NCBI RefSeq assembly: GCF_001522585.2 | Contig: NZ_CP013373.1 | Location: 2,604,001-2,668,000, forward strand | Direction: 5' to 3' | From: Burkholderia sp. NRF60-BP8 | GTDB lineage: Bacteria > Pseudomonadota > Gammaproteobacteria > Burkholderiales > Burkholderiaceae | DNA length: 64,000 nucleotides | Shown here: one piece after another, positions 55,176-64,000 of the stretch | Layout of the letters: each line of letters begins with the position of its first letter | Position numbering within the stretch: the stretch's first letter is position 1 | The notes under the pieces: model-generated | What the model was told of the DNA's origin: nothing | Databases searched by the model: none | Seen by the model: only the letters and a program-made list of their open reading frames with translations | Program-made: the position numbers and the translations under genes

Positions 55176-56072
55176 TCACGCAGCCGCATTCGCGTTCGCC
55201 GCGCGGCGGCGATACGCCCAGACCATCAACGCGATCCCCGCGAGAATCATCGGCAGCGACAGCCACTGCCCCATCGACAGGCCGAGCGCGAGCAGCCCGA
55301 GGAAGTCGTCCGGCTCGCGCGCAAACTCGACCGTGAAACGCGCGAGGCCATAACCGATCAGGAACAGCGCGGATATCGCACCCATCGGCCGCGGCTTGCG
55401 CGCGAACAAGAACAGCACGAAGAACAGCGCGATCCCCTCGAGCGCGATTTCATAGAGCTGCGAAGGATGGCGCGGCAGCATCTGGTATTGCATGAACACG
55501 TCGGCGAGATGCCACTTCTCGACGAGCTCCGGATGTTTCGGCAACCAGGCCGCGTCGTCGCGCATCGCGCCCGGGAACAGCATCGCCCAAGGCGCCGTCG
55601 GATCGGTCACGCGGCCCCACAGTTCGCCGTTGATGAAGTTGCCGAGACGCCCGGCCGCCAGCCCCGTCGGCACCATCGGCGCGACGAAATCGGTGACCTG
55701 GAGCCAGTGCCGCTTGCGCTGCCACGCGAACAGCATCATCGCGAGCGTCACGCCGAGGAAGCCGCCGTGAAACGACATGCCGCCTTCCCACACCTTGAAC
55801 ACGTCGAGCGGATGCGAGAAGTAGAAACCGGCCTTGTAGAACAGCACGTAGCCGAGCCGGCCGCCGAGCACGGTGCCGAGCACGCCGTAGAACATCATGT
55901 CGTCGATGTCCTTCGCGGTCCAGCCCTGCGCCGCGACATGCGGCAGCTTCAGGCGGATCCGGCCGACGACGATCGCCGCGATGAAGCCGACGAGATACAT
56001 GAGGCCGTACCAGCGCACGGCCAGCGGCCCGAGATGGATCGCAACGGGGTCGAAATTCGGGTGAATGATCAT
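55176..56072 (-). CDS. lgt: Prolipoprotein diacylglyceryl transferase
   Basis: Inner-membrane enzyme that transfers diacylglycerol from phosphatidylglycerol to the lipobox cysteine, the first step of lipoprotein maturation. The 298-residue product has about seven membrane helices. The signature [16 protein letters not shown], the catalytic-region HGGFLG, and HPSQLYE are all present. It would act on the several lipoproteins in this window. The ATG at 56072 ([12 protein letters not shown]) is the family start. Confidence 0.97.
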   Translation of the reverse strand: MIIHPNFDPVAIHLGPLAVRWYGLMYLVGFIAAIVVGRIRLKLPHVAAQGWTAKDIDDMMFYGVLGTVLGGRLGYVLFYKAGFYFSHPLDVFKVWEGGMSFHGGFLGVTLAMMLFAWQRKRHWLQVTDFVAPMVPTGLAAGRLGNFINGELWGRVTDPTAPWAMLFPGAMRDDAAWLPKHPELVEKWHLADVFMQYQMLPRHPSQLYEIALEGIALFFVLFLFARKPRPMGAISALFLIGYGLARFTVEFAREPDDFLGLLALGLSMGQWLSLPMILAGIALMVWAYRRRAANANAAA

Positions 56073-56161
56073 GGATTAGCGAAGAAGTTTTCGAATACGG
56101 TACGGCCGTCGCACGCGCGCAGCACCGCGCGTTGGACGGCGCCCGCACGCCATCGTTCACG

Positions 56162-57076
56162 TCATGCGGCAAGACCCTGCGCGCGCACGACGTCGATGAA
56201 CCCGGCAAGCACGGGGCTCACGTCGTCGGTACGCCACACGAGGCCCGTCTCGACGAGCGGCGCGTGGCCGGCGAGCGGCCGGTAGACCACGCCGGTGCGC
56301 CGCAGGTTACGCAGCGATTGCGGCACCAGTGCGACGCCCATGCCGGCCGACACGAGGCTGACGATCGTCTGCATCTGGATTGCTTCCTGACCGATGCGCG
56401 GGGTTTCCCCCGCCGCGCCGTAGCAGCCCGTAATGATGTCATAAAAGCCGGGCGCCAAACGACGCGGAAAGATCACGAGCGGCAACGCGGCGACGTCGGC
56501 AAGCTGCACCGGCTCGTCCTCGGGCGCGTCGGAAGCCGTACTCGGCATCGCGACCACCAGCGGCTCGCGTACGACGGGCAGGTACGACAAGCCGGCCGCG
56601 TGACGCGGCGGCACGGGCGGAATGACGAGCCCGGCGTCGATGCGCCCGGCGACGAGTTCGTCGATCTGCACGTCGCTCGTCGCTTCCGCGAGCTGCAGCC
56701 GCACCTGCGGATAGCGCGCGCCGAACGCACGCAGCAACGACGGCAACAGCCCGTAATCGGCGGTCGACACGAACGCGAGCGACAGCGAACCGGCCTCGCC
56801 GCGCGCGAGCCGGCGCGCCAGCGGCGGCAGCGCATCGGCCGACGCCAGCAGCCGGCGCACGTCGGGCAGCAGCGCCGCGCCGACCGCCGTCAGCGCCACC
56901 GAGCGCTTGGTGCGCACGAACAGCGCGACGCCCAGCGCGTCCTCCAGCGCGCGAATCGCCTGCGACAGCGGCGGCTGCGTCATCGACAGGCGCTCGGCCG
57001 CGCGGCCGAAATGGCGCTCGTCGGCGACGGTCGCGAAATAGCGCCACTGGCGCAGGTCGGGGATCGGATCGGCCAT
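56162..57076 (-). CDS. LysR-family transcriptional regulator
   Basis: A 304-residue LTTR. The N-terminal winged helix-turn-helix (about 8-65) reads FATVADERHFGRAAERLSMT then QPPLSQAIRALED. The effector-binding domain (about 95-295) has the two-lobe periplasmic-binding fold. The ATG at 57076 gives the usual short N-terminus. It diverges from ilvD with a 134-bp AT-rich gap containing AATATATT-type sequence, so it may autoregulate and control ilvD, but it resembles BenM/CatM-type regulators as much as IlvY. The ligand is unknown. Confidence 0.9.
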   Translation of the reverse strand: MADPIPDLRQWRYFATVADERHFGRAAERLSMTQPPLSQAIRALEDALGVALFVRTKRSVALTAVGAALLPDVRRLLASADALPPLARRLARGEAGSLSLAFVSTADYGLLPSLLRAFGARYPQVRLQLAEATSDVQIDELVAGRIDAGLVIPPVPPRHAAGLSYLPVVREPLVVAMPSTASDAPEDEPVQLADVAALPLVIFPRRLAPGFYDIITGCYGAAGETPRIGQEAIQMQTIVSLVSAGMGVALVPQSLRNLRRTGVVYRPLAGHAPLVETGLVWRTDDVSPVLAGFIDVVRAQGLAA

Positions 57077-57210
57077 GTTCGACTCATTCGCAAAACGACT
57101 TAATAGGCGACAAATAATATATTGGACATCCCAATCAGGACACTCCATGCTTGGTCGATCCGAACCGGCGCGCCCTCGCGAGCGACGCCCATACCACGAT
57201 GGAGTCCCCC
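57077..57210. promoter_or_regulatory. Divergent LysR/ilvD promoter region
   Basis: A markedly AT-rich stretch (about 57095-57125, with TTAATA and AATAATATATTGG) lies between the divergent starts. Several overlapping -10-like hexamers exist on both strands; I cannot assign them individually. An LTTR T-N11-A site could lie here. Confidence 0.4.
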
Positions 57211-58884
57211 ATGTCGTACAACCGTCGCTCGAAGCACATCACGCAAGGCGTGGCCCGTTCGCCGAACCGCTCGATGTATTACGCCCTCGGCTACCAGAAG
57301 GAAGATTTCGACAAGCCGATGATCGGCATTGCCAACGGCCATTCGACGATCACGCCGTGCAATTCCGGCTTGCAGCGCCTGTCGGACGCGGCCGTCGACG
57401 CCGTCAAGGCCGCCGGCGCGAACCCGCAGATCTTCGGCACGCCGACGATTTCGGACGGCATGTCGATGGGCACCGAAGGGATGAAGTACTCGCTCGTGTC
57501 GCGCGAAGTGATCGCCGACTGCATCGAGACCTGCGTGCAGGGCCAGTGGATGGACGGCGTCGTGGTGGTCGGCGGCTGCGACAAGAACATGCCCGGCGGC
57601 ATGATCGCGCTCGCGCGCCTGAACGTGCCGGGCATCTACGTCTACGGCGGCACGATCCGCCCGGGCAACTGGAAGGGCCGCGACCTGACGATCGTGTCGT
57701 CGTTCGAAGCCGTCGGCGAATTCACCGCGGGCCGGATGTCGCAGGAGGACTTCGAAGGCGTCGAGAAAAACGCGTGCCCGACGTCCGGTTCGTGCGGCGG
57801 CATGTACACCGCGAACACGATGAGTTCATCGTTCGAGGCGCTCGGCATGTCGCTGCTGTATTCGTCGACGATGGCGAACCCCGATCAGGAGAAGGTCGAT
57901 TCGGCCGCCGAATCGGCGCGTGTGCTGGTCGAGGCCGTGAAGCGCGACCTGAAGCCGCGCGACATCATCACGAAGGAATCGATCGAGAACGCGGTGTCGG
58001 TGATCATGGCCACCGGCGGCTCGACCAATGCGGTGCTGCACTATCTCGCGATCGCGCACGCGGCCGAGGTCGACTGGACGATCGACGATTTCGAGCGCAT
58101 CCGCAAGCGCGTGCCGGTGATCTGCGACCTGAAGCCGTCGGGGAAGTACGTCGCGACCGACCTGCACCGGGCCGGCGGGATTCCGCAGGTGCTGAAGATC
58201 CTGCTCGACGCGGGGCTGCTGCACGGCGACTGCATGACGATCACGGGCCGCACGATCGCCGACGAGTTGAAGGACGTGCCGAGCGTGCCGCGCGCGGACC
58301 AGGACGTGATCTTCCCGATCGAGCGCGCACTGTACAACGAGGGCCATCTCGCGATCCTGAAGGGCAATCTCGCGGAGGACGGCGCGGTCGCGAAGATCAC
58401 CGGCCTGAAGAACCCGGTAATCACGGGCCCGGCGCGCGTATTCGACGACGAGCAGAGCGCGATGGATGCGATCCTCGGCGACCGGATCCGCGCGGGCGAC
58501 ATCCTCGTACTGCGCTACCTCGGCCCGCAGGGCGGCCCCGGCATGCCGGAAATGCTCGCACCGACGTCCGCGATCATCGGCAAGGGGCTCGGCGAATCGG
58601 TCGGCTTCATCACGGACGGCCGCTTCTCGGGCGGCACCTGGGGCATGGTGGTCGGCCACGTCGCGCCTGAGGCGTTCGTCGGCGGCACGATCGCGCTGGT
58701 GCAGGAAGGCGATTCGATCACGATCGACGCGCACCGGCTGCTGCTGCAACTGAACGTCGACGACGCGGAACTCGCGCGCCGCCGCGCTGCGTGGCGGCAG
58801 CCGGCGCCCCGCTATACGCGCGGCGTGCTCGCCAAATTCGCGGCGCTCGCCCGGCCGGCGAACCAGGGGGCGGTCACGGGTTGA
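57211..58884 (+). CDS. ilvD: Dihydroxy-acid dehydratase
   Basis: Dehydrates 2,3-dihydroxy acids to 2-keto acids in valine, leucine and isoleucine synthesis. The 557-residue protein carries three conserved cysteines, Cys50 (TPCNSGL), Cys123 (GGCDKNMPG) and Cys195 (SGSCGGMYT), consistent with the [2Fe-2S]-type enzymes. [19 protein letters not shown] is the C-terminal signature region. The ATG at 57211 ([12 protein letters not shown]) was chosen over 57151 because GGAG is at SD distance and the family begins here. Fe-S dependence ties it loosely to ApbC-type cluster delivery. Confidence 0.96.
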   Translation: MSYNRRSKHITQGVARSPNRSMYYALGYQKEDFDKPMIGIANGHSTITPCNSGLQRLSDAAVDAVKAAGANPQIFGTPTISDGMSMGTEGMKYSLVSREVIADCIETCVQGQWMDGVVVVGGCDKNMPGGMIALARLNVPGIYVYGGTIRPGNWKGRDLTIVSSFEAVGEFTAGRMSQEDFEGVEKNACPTSGSCGGMYTANTMSSSFEALGMSLLYSSTMANPDQEKVDSAAESARVLVEAVKRDLKPRDIITKESIENAVSVIMATGGSTNAVLHYLAIAHAAEVDWTIDDFERIRKRVPVICDLKPSGKYVATDLHRAGGIPQVLKILLDAGLLHGDCMTITGRTIADELKDVPSVPRADQDVIFPIERALYNEGHLAILKGNLAEDGAVAKITGLKNPVITGPARVFDDEQSAMDAILGDRIRAGDILVLRYLGPQGGPGMPEMLAPTSAIIGKGLGESVGFITDGRFSGGTWGMVVGHVAPEAFVGGTIALVQEGDSITIDAHRLLLQLNVDDAELARRRAAWRQPAPRYTRGVLAKFAALARPANQGAVTG

Positions 58885-58927
58885 TGCAGAGGCGCCATCG
58901 CATGCGACCCCGATAAAGGGCGCCCGG

Positions 58928-58957
58928 GGGAACGCGCAAAACGTGCGTTCCCTTTGC
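58928..58957 (+). terminator. Rho-independent terminator after ilvD
   Basis: Stem GGGAACGCGC / GTGCGTTCCC around AAAAC, then TTTGCTT. It ends 3 bp before the TATAAT of the next gene, so terminator and promoter abut. Confidence 0.75.
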
Positions 58958-58960
58958 TTC

Positions 58961-58966
58961 TATAAT
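58961..58966 (+). promoter_or_regulatory. -10 of the cytochrome c gene
   Basis: A perfect TATAAT, 44 bp before the start at 59010. Its -35 region falls inside the ilvD terminator stem. Confidence 0.6.
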
Positions 58967-59009
58967 GCGCGGACCATGAAGCCGGCCGTCCCCGCCGGCG
59001 GAGAACCGC

Positions 59010-59336
59010 ATGAAACAGACGATATTGCGCGTGCTGCTCGCCCTGCTGCTGACCGGCGCCGCGGCGGCGGCACGTGCCGACCAGGCCGACGGGCTCGCGC
59101 TGGCGCAGCGCAAGAACTGCATGGCCTGCCATGCGATCGGCAAGCCGCTGATGGGTCCGTCGTTCCGCGACATCGCCGGCAAGTACGCGGTGCGCGGCGA
59201 CGGCGTCGACTACCTGGCGCAATCGATCGTGAAAGGCAGCGTCGGCGTATGGGGCAGCGTGCCGATGCCCGCCAATACGCAACTGACGAGCACCGAGGCC
59301 CATACGCTCGCCCAGTGGGTGCTGTCGGTACGCTGA
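59010..59336 (+). CDS. Small class I cytochrome c
   Basis: A 108-residue periplasmic monohaem cytochrome. A signal peptide (about 1-23, cleavage after ARA) precedes the haem site Cys37-Met-Ala-Cys40-His41, and Met86 in WGSVPMPANT is the likely sixth ligand. Size and the VPMPANTQLT segment match cytochrome c551/c552-type electron carriers, which pass electrons to terminal oxidases or peroxidases. The ATG at 59010 follows GGCGGAGA; the ATG at 58977 is in another frame. Confidence 0.93.
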   Translation: MKQTILRVLLALLLTGAAAAARADQADGLALAQRKNCMACHAIGKPLMGPSFRDIAGKYAVRGDGVDYLAQSIVKGSVGVWGSVPMPANTQLTSTEAHTLAQWVLSVR

Positions 59337-59500
59337 AAGCGAATACCCGCGCGGGTACCCACCTTGTGCGCTTGTGCGCGGGACGTCGCGAGAGGACGGC
59401 CGCGTACTGACCGACCGGCCCCTCCCCAGCGGCTTCGCACGCGTTTACTGCGCTTACTGAACCCGCATTCTCTTTTTCGCCGCCGCGAACGATTGCCCGT

Positions 59501-60262
59501 TCAGCCGGAATGACCGGCGCGACGGCGAGCGATCTCTTCATCGACCGCCTCGCGCACCCAGTCCATCACCTCGGTTTCCAGCGCGAGTGCGACTTCGCGC
59601 GTGACCTGGCCGACCAGCCAGGCCGAATGCTCGTGCAGCGCATCGCGACAACGCGCTTCGATGGCGTCGCGCCCTGCCCCGGTCAGATAGTTCGTCAGGC
59701 GATTGCGAAGCCGTTCGGCGATGTGCTGCGCATCTTCCGGCGTCAGCGCGACTGCGGCCTGCGCATCCGGCTGCGGCGGCACCGCGCCCGGTAGGACCAC
59801 CTCCGGCGTCGCCGATTCGGGCGCGTGCGCGGCCGCGTCGCGCGCCATCGCGGCGAACGTGTGTTTCGGCAGGTTGTCATCGACGAGCGACGAGCGCAGC
59901 GGCGCCGTCATCGCCGCCGCATCCTCCGCGACCACGTGCTCGGCGGCGCCAGGCTCGGCCGGCGCATCGGTTTCGCCCGCGGCGGCGGCCGTCGCCGCGT
60001 CGCCCGGCAGCTCGACCGCCGGCACGTGCGGCGTCGGCACGGGTTCGATCACGACGGAATCGGGGTCGGCCTCGGTTTTACGCGATTCGGCCGACGCGGC
60101 GCCCGCGGCGGCCGGTGGCGCGATCACGTCGGTGAGCACCGGAATCGCCGCATCGTCGTGCGGCCGGGGGGCGGCCGACGCGGGCGAGCGCGCCGGCGCC
60201 GGCTTGCCCGGCACCAGCACGTCAGTCAGCGTCGGAATCGAGGATGAATCGGCTTCTGTCAC
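59501..60262 (-). CDS. DUF2486 family protein
   Basis: A 253-residue Ala/Pro/Glu-rich protein of the DUF2486 family, known mainly from Burkholderia and relatives; function unknown. It shows two near-repeats at the N-terminus, IPTLTDVLVPG and IPVLTDVIAPP, then a long disordered middle (about 50-165). A helical C-terminal region follows (about 175-250, EDAQHIAERLRNRLTNYLTG and EVALALETEVMDWVREAVDEE), probably a coiled coil. It lies 25 bp after holC in a pepA-holC-DUF2486 array. Confidence 0.85.
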   Translation of the reverse strand: MTEADSSSIPTLTDVLVPGKPAPARSPASAAPRPHDDAAIPVLTDVIAPPAAAGAASAESRKTEADPDSVVIEPVPTPHVPAVELPGDAATAAAAGETDAPAEPGAAEHVVAEDAAAMTAPLRSSLVDDNLPKHTFAAMARDAAAHAPESATPEVVLPGAVPPQPDAQAAVALTPEDAQHIAERLRNRLTNYLTGAGRDAIEARCRDALHEHSAWLVGQVTREVALALETEVMDWVREAVDEEIARRRAGHSG

Positions 60263-60287
60263 GGGAACACTCCGTCGACGGTTGCGG

Positions 60288-60704
60288 CTAGCCGCCCTGC
60301 TTGTAGTTGTTCAGCGCATAGCCGCGGTCGCGGTAGAACCGGTAGCGGTCGCGGCCCGCGGCCAGCTCGTCCGGCGCGTTGCCGACCACTTCGAGCAGGC
60401 GTTCGAAGCGGGCGAACTGCGCGGGCACGGTCGCGCCGAGGTTCAGCAGCACGTGATGATGCGGCGCGCGGTCGAGATCGGCGGCCAGCACGATCGGCGT
60501 GCCGGCGGCGTGCTCGCTGTCGATGCCGCAATGCGGGATGAAATCGAGCGGCGAGAACGTCCAGAGCCGCTCGTCGAGCGCGCGCAGGCGCGCGGGCTCG
60601 GCGAGCACGACGACCGGCTGCCCGGCCTGATAGGCCTTGCGCAGCAGCCGGCACGCGTACGCAAGCGAATCGCCGACGTTCGAGTGGAAATCGATCCGCG
60701 TCAT
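60288..60704 (-). CDS. holC: DNA polymerase III chi subunit
   Basis: The clamp-loader accessory subunit that links the replisome to SSB. The 138-residue protein begins MTRIDFHSNVGDSLAYACRL and has LWTFSPLDFIPH and YRDRGYALNNYKQGG, typical of HolC; the family is otherwise weakly conserved. It is 34 bp downstream of pepA, the same pepA-holC order as in many beta- and gammaproteobacteria. Confidence 0.94.
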   Translation of the reverse strand: MTRIDFHSNVGDSLAYACRLLRKAYQAGQPVVVLAEPARLRALDERLWTFSPLDFIPHCGIDSEHAAGTPIVLAADLDRAPHHHVLLNLGATVPAQFARFERLLEVVGNAPDELAAGRDRYRFYRDRGYALNNYKQGG

Positions 60705-60738
60705 TGCCCGCGCACCCGCAGCGTCGTCGGCACCGCCA

Positions 60739-62250
60739 TCACTGGCCGGCGCGGTCGATCAGGAACTGCGCGAGCAACGGCACCGGACGGCCCGTCGCGC
60801 CCTTCGCCGCGCCACCCTTCCATGCGGTGCCCGCGATGTCGAGGTGAGCCCACGGATAGCTCTCGGTGAAGCGCGACAGGAAGCATGCGGCCGTCACGGC
60901 GCCGGCCGGACGCCCGCCGATGTTCGCGAGATCCGCGAAATTCGACTTCAGCTGTTCCTGGTACTCGTCGTCGAGCGGCATGCGCCATGCCGGGTCGTTC
61001 GCCTCGCGCGACGCGTCGAGCAGCTCGCCGGCGAGCGCGTCGTTCGTCGAGAACAGCCCGCTGTTGTGGCCGCCCAGCGCGATCACGCACGCACCCGTCA
61101 ACGTCGCGACGTCGATCACGGCGGCCGGCTTGAAGCGCTCGGCATACGTGAGCGCGTCGCACAGGATCAGGCGGCCTTCGGCGTCGGTGTTCAGCACCTC
61201 GATCGTCAGCCCCTTCATGCTGGTGACGATGTCGCCCGGCTTCGTCGCGTTGCCGCCCGGCATGTTCTCGCAGGTCGGCACGATCGCGACGACGTTGATC
61301 TTCAGGCCCATCTCGGCGACCGCGCGGATCGTGCCGAGCACCGAGCCCGCGCCGCACATGTCGTACTTCATCTCGTCCATGCCTTCGCCCGGCTTCAGCG
61401 AGATGCCGCCCGTATCGAACGTGATGCCCTTGCCGACCAGCACGACGGGCGCGGCCTTCGCGGCGGCGCCCTGGTAGTGCAGGACGATGAACTGCGGCGG
61501 CTCGACCGACGCGCGCGCGACCGACAGGAACGACCCCATCTTCAGCGCCTGGATCTGCTTGAGCCCGAGGACCTCGGCCTTCAGGCCCCAATCCTTCGCG
61601 ATCTTCTTCGCGGTGTTGCCGAGATAGGTCGGCGTGCAGACGTTGCCCGGCAGGTTGCCGAGGTCGCGGGTCAGATCCATCCCGTTCGCGAGCGCGACGG
61701 CCTGCTTGATCGCGACCTTCGCGGCCTTTTCGTCCGCCGGATCGACGCTGAACACGACACGCTTGAGCGTGTGCGACGCCGGTTCCGGCTTGCTCTTCAT
61801 CTGCGTGAAGCGGTAGGTCTCGTTGCGCAGCGCGAGGATCGCGGCGCGCACGCCCCAGTCGGAGCTGCGCTCGTCGACCGGCAGTTGCGCGAGCGAGAAC
61901 GTGACCTGGACGACCTTGGTCGCCAGCAGCGCGCGCCAGGCGGCGGTCACCGCGTCGTTATAGGCTTTCTGATTGAAAGCATCCTGCTTGCCGAGCCCGA
62001 CGAGCAGCACGCGCGACGCGCCGATGCCCGACACTTCGTGCAGGAACAGCGTCTTGCCGCGCTTGCCGTCCATGTCGCCGGCCTTCACCACGCGCGAGAT
62101 CAGCCCCTTGGTGGCCGTGTCGATGTCGAGCGCCGCGCCCGACAGGGTCTGCGCCTCGAAGATGCCGAGCACGATGCAGTCGGACTTCCCGGTCAGGAAC
62201 CCCTTGGCCTCGCCTTTGCTCCAATCACAGCCTTTTATGCTAAAGTCCAT
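60739..62250 (-). CDS. pepA: Leucyl aminopeptidase (cytosol aminopeptidase)
   Basis: A 503-residue M17 metallo-aminopeptidase, hexameric with two zinc or manganese ions; in E. coli it also acts as a DNA-binding factor in Xer recombination and carAB control. The signature [10 protein letters not shown] and the metal/catalytic segments [15 protein letters not shown] and DMCGAGSV are intact. The N-terminal domain is about 1-165. The ATG at 62250 gives [14 protein letters not shown]. It diverges from lptF. Confidence 0.97.
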   Translation of the reverse strand: MDFSIKGCDWSKGEAKGFLTGKSDCIVLGIFEAQTLSGAALDIDTATKGLISRVVKAGDMDGKRGKTLFLHEVSGIGASRVLLVGLGKQDAFNQKAYNDAVTAAWRALLATKVVQVTFSLAQLPVDERSSDWGVRAAILALRNETYRFTQMKSKPEPASHTLKRVVFSVDPADEKAAKVAIKQAVALANGMDLTRDLGNLPGNVCTPTYLGNTAKKIAKDWGLKAEVLGLKQIQALKMGSFLSVARASVEPPQFIVLHYQGAAAKAAPVVLVGKGITFDTGGISLKPGEGMDEMKYDMCGAGSVLGTIRAVAEMGLKINVVAIVPTCENMPGGNATKPGDIVTSMKGLTIEVLNTDAEGRLILCDALTYAERFKPAAVIDVATLTGACVIALGGHNSGLFSTNDALAGELLDASREANDPAWRMPLDDEYQEQLKSNFADLANIGGRPAGAVTAACFLSRFTESYPWAHLDIAGTAWKGGAAKGATGRPVPLLAQFLIDRAGQ

Positions 62251-62266
62251 CGCGCTTGTCCTCGGA

Positions 62267-62272
62267 TAAAAT
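62267..62272 (+). promoter_or_regulatory. Candidate -10 of lptF-lptG
   Basis: TAAAAT lies 100 bp before the lptF ATG in the 122-bp pepA/lptF gap. The -35 is weak. Confidence 0.3.
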
Positions 62273-62372
62273 CTGGGCTAAGGATGAAAGCCGCAATTAT
62301 CCGCTATTTTTCCCGTGGCGGCGCGAGCGCTCCACCACGCGTGCGCAGCCTCCCGCCCTCTTCTCATCAAGA

Positions 62373-63467
62373 ATGATCTTCGAACGCTCCCTCCAGCGCG
62401 AGCTTGCGTATACGGCTGGCGCCGTGTTCATGGTGCTGCTCACGATCATGCTCACGACGATGATGATTCGCATCGTCGGCTACGCCGCGTCCGGCGAAAT
62501 CGATCCGCGGGACGTGCTCGTGCTGATCGGCCTGACCGTGATCGGCTACCTCGCCGTGATGCTCGTCGTCACGCTGTTCGTGTCGATCCTGTTCGTGCTG
62601 ACCCGGTGGTACCGGGACTCCGAAATGGTGGTGTGGCTCGCGTCCGGCGTGAGCCTCACGCGCCTCATCAAGCCGATCGGCGTGTTCGCCACGCCGATCG
62701 TCCTGCTGATCGCGTTCTTCGCGTTCGTCGGCTGGCCGTGGTCGAACCAGCAGAGCAAGATGATCAAGGCACGTTTCCAGCAGCGCGACGAAATCTCGCT
62801 GCTCGCGCCCGGCCAGTTCCGCGAATCGGCCGCGAACCATCGCGTGTTCTTCATCGAGAAGATGTCGCCCGACCAGAGCAAGGTCCAGAACGTGTTCGTC
62901 ACGTCGACGGAAAACGGCAAGCTCAACGTGGTCGTGTCGCAGACGGGCCATACGGAAACCGCGAAGGACGGCGATCGTTTCGTCGTCCTCGAAGACGGCC
63001 GCCGCTACGACGGCACGCCCGGCCAGCCGAACTTCAAGATCATGGAATTCGAGCGCTACGGCGTGAAGATCACCAGCAAGCCGGTCGTCAACGTGCAGAC
63101 CACCAACAGCACGCCCACGCCCGACCTGCTGCGCAACCCGACGCGCGACAATCTCGCGGAATTCGCGTGGCGCGCGGGGCTGCCGCTGATCGCGCTGAAC
63201 CTGATGGTGCTCGGCATCCCGCTCGCGTACCAGAACCCGCGCCGCAGCCGCACGATCAACCTCGTGATGGCCGTGCTGATCTACCTCACGTATTCGAACC
63301 TGCTGAACGTCGTGCAAGCGCAGATCGAGCAGGGCAAGATGTCGTTCGGCGTCGGTCTCGTCGGGCTGCACGTGCTCGTCGCGGCGATCGTCGCGTTCAT
63401 TTTCTGGTTGCGCGTGCGCAATCGTCCGTTGTTGTCACGCGCGCTGTTCGGCCGCTCGGGAGCATGA
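62373..63467 (+). CDS. lptF: LPS export ABC transporter permease LptF
   Basis: One of the two membrane subunits of LptB2FG, which pulls lipopolysaccharide from the inner membrane. The 364-residue protein has six membrane helices, three near 10-130 and three near 275-355, enclosing a periplasmic beta-jellyroll (about 135-265). IFERSLQRELAYTAGAVF and RWYRDSEMVVWLASG (coupling helix region) are family segments. The start is the ATG at 62373; the frame upstream is not conserved. lptG begins 3 bp after its stop. Confidence 0.96.
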   Translation: MIFERSLQRELAYTAGAVFMVLLTIMLTTMMIRIVGYAASGEIDPRDVLVLIGLTVIGYLAVMLVVTLFVSILFVLTRWYRDSEMVVWLASGVSLTRLIKPIGVFATPIVLLIAFFAFVGWPWSNQQSKMIKARFQQRDEISLLAPGQFRESAANHRVFFIEKMSPDQSKVQNVFVTSTENGKLNVVVSQTGHTETAKDGDRFVVLEDGRRYDGTPGQPNFKIMEFERYGVKITSKPVVNVQTTNSTPTPDLLRNPTRDNLAEFAWRAGLPLIALNLMVLGIPLAYQNPRRSRTINLVMAVLIYLTYSNLLNVVQAQIEQGKMSFGVGLVGLHVLVAAIVAFIFWLRVRNRPLLSRALFGRSGA

Positions 63468-63470
63468 TCG

Positions 63471-64000
63471 ATGCGGCTCTATGAAAAGTACTTCGCGCGG
63501 CAGATCTACATCACGTTCATCTTCATCCTGTTCGCGTTCTCCGGTCTGTTCTTCTTCTTCGACCTGATCAGCGAACTGAACTCGGTCGGGCACGGCAACT
63601 ACAAGTTCGGCTACGCGGTGCTGCGCGTCGCGCTACAGACGCCGTCGCGCTTCTACGAGATCATCCCGGTCGCCGCGCTGATCAGCGCGATCTACGTGTT
63701 CGCACAGATGGCCGCGAACTCGGAATTCACGATCTTCCGCGTGTCGGGCCTCGCGACCAACCAGGCGCTGCGTTCGCTGCTGAAGATCGGCGTGCCGCTC
63801 GTGATCGTCACCTATCTGATCGGCGAATTCGTCGGCCCGTACGCCGACCAGCTGTCCGAACGCGTGCGGCTGCAGGCGCTCGGCGCATCGGTGTCGTCGA
63901 ACTTCCAGTCGGGCGTATGGGTGAAGGACACGCTCGCGGCCCGCGAGAACGGCGAGCAGGTCACGCGCTTCGTCAACGTCGGCAGCCTGTCGCCCGACTC
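63471..64000 (+). CDS. lptG: LPS export ABC transporter permease LptG (N-terminal part, runs off window)
   Basis: Partner permease of LptF. About 176 N-terminal residues are present: MRLYEKYFARQIYITFIFIL opens the first membrane helix, followed by FFFFDLISELNSVG and the coupling region FTIFRVSGLATNQALRSL. The frame is open to base 64000, with the periplasmic jellyroll just starting (SGVWVKDTLAARENGEQV). It is 3 bp after lptF and so in the same operon. Confidence 0.95.
   Translation, partial: MRLYEKYFARQIYITFIFILFAFSGLFFFFDLISELNSVGHGNYKFGYAVLRVALQTPSRFYEIIPVAALISAIYVFAQMAANSEFTIFRVSGLATNQALRSLLKIGVPLVIVTYLIGEFVGPYADQLSERVRLQALGASVSSNFQSGVWVKDTLAARENGEQVTRFVNVGSLSPD

Overview
The window is a contiguous chromosomal stretch from a high-GC betaproteobacterium, almost certainly a Burkholderia and most likely of the cepacia complex. 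Protein sequences, codon choice (strong G/C third positions) and gene order all fit: hemC-hemDX-hemY beside ppc, tamA-tamB beside a DUF3460 gene and scpA, pepA-holC-DUF2486 divergent from lptF-lptG, and zapB-like-zapA followed by 6S RNA. Almost every gene is core or housekeeping. I see no insertion sequence, prophage, CRISPR array, tRNA or rRNA. The species call is inference; the genus call is well supported.

Layout. 1-5.2 kb: the N-terminal part of nadE, a FemAB/GNAT-like acyltransferase, a secreted GH3 beta-glucosidase lipoprotein, and a divergent AraC-type regulator. 5.2-11 kb: a GIY-YIG protein with a basic tail, inorganic pyrophosphatase, then a catabolic-looking trio (aldehyde dehydrogenase, SDR, MFS carrier). 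The first and last of the trio share a repeat-derived leader, present as four 49-bp units before the dehydrogenase. 11-18.6 kb: the haem operon hemC-hemDX-hemY, with HemD fused to HemX, and divergent ppc. 18.7-28.6 kb: methyltransferase and XRE-type regulator, argH, HAD phosphatase, LprI-like protein coupled to an Orn/Lys/Arg decarboxylase, dcd, a metal-ligand-poor SodC-like lipoprotein, and apbC.

28.9-41 kb: an OmpA-type lipoprotein, a possible small RNA, metG, the TamA/TamB envelope translocation pair, DUF3460, scpA, panC and panD. 41-42.7 kb: an orphan ParA, a DoxX protein and a 45-residue secreted peptide. 42.7-52.5 kb: a two-armed cobalamin locus. One arm runs leftward from a clear B12 riboswitch: btuC-btuD-cobT-cobS-alpha-ribazole phosphatase. 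The other runs rightward: cobU-cbiB-cobD-btuF. cobQ diverges from cobU. Together they cover cobyric acid amidation, aminopropanol attachment, lower-ligand activation, nucleotide-loop assembly and ABC import. Corrin-ring genes are not in the window.

52.6-64 kb: zapB-like, zapA, 6S RNA, EVE-domain protein, SIMPL-domain protein, lgt, LysR regulator divergent from ilvD, a small cytochrome c, DUF2486, holC, pepA, lptF and the start of lptG. I found no strong candidate for a wholly new system. The points most worth a second look are the SodC-like protein lacking most metal ligands, the shared 49-bp repeat leader, the candidate sRNA upstream of metG, a probably leaderless cobU, 9-bp tandem repeats in the ppc upstream region, and the tiny secreted peptide beside the cobalamin genes.
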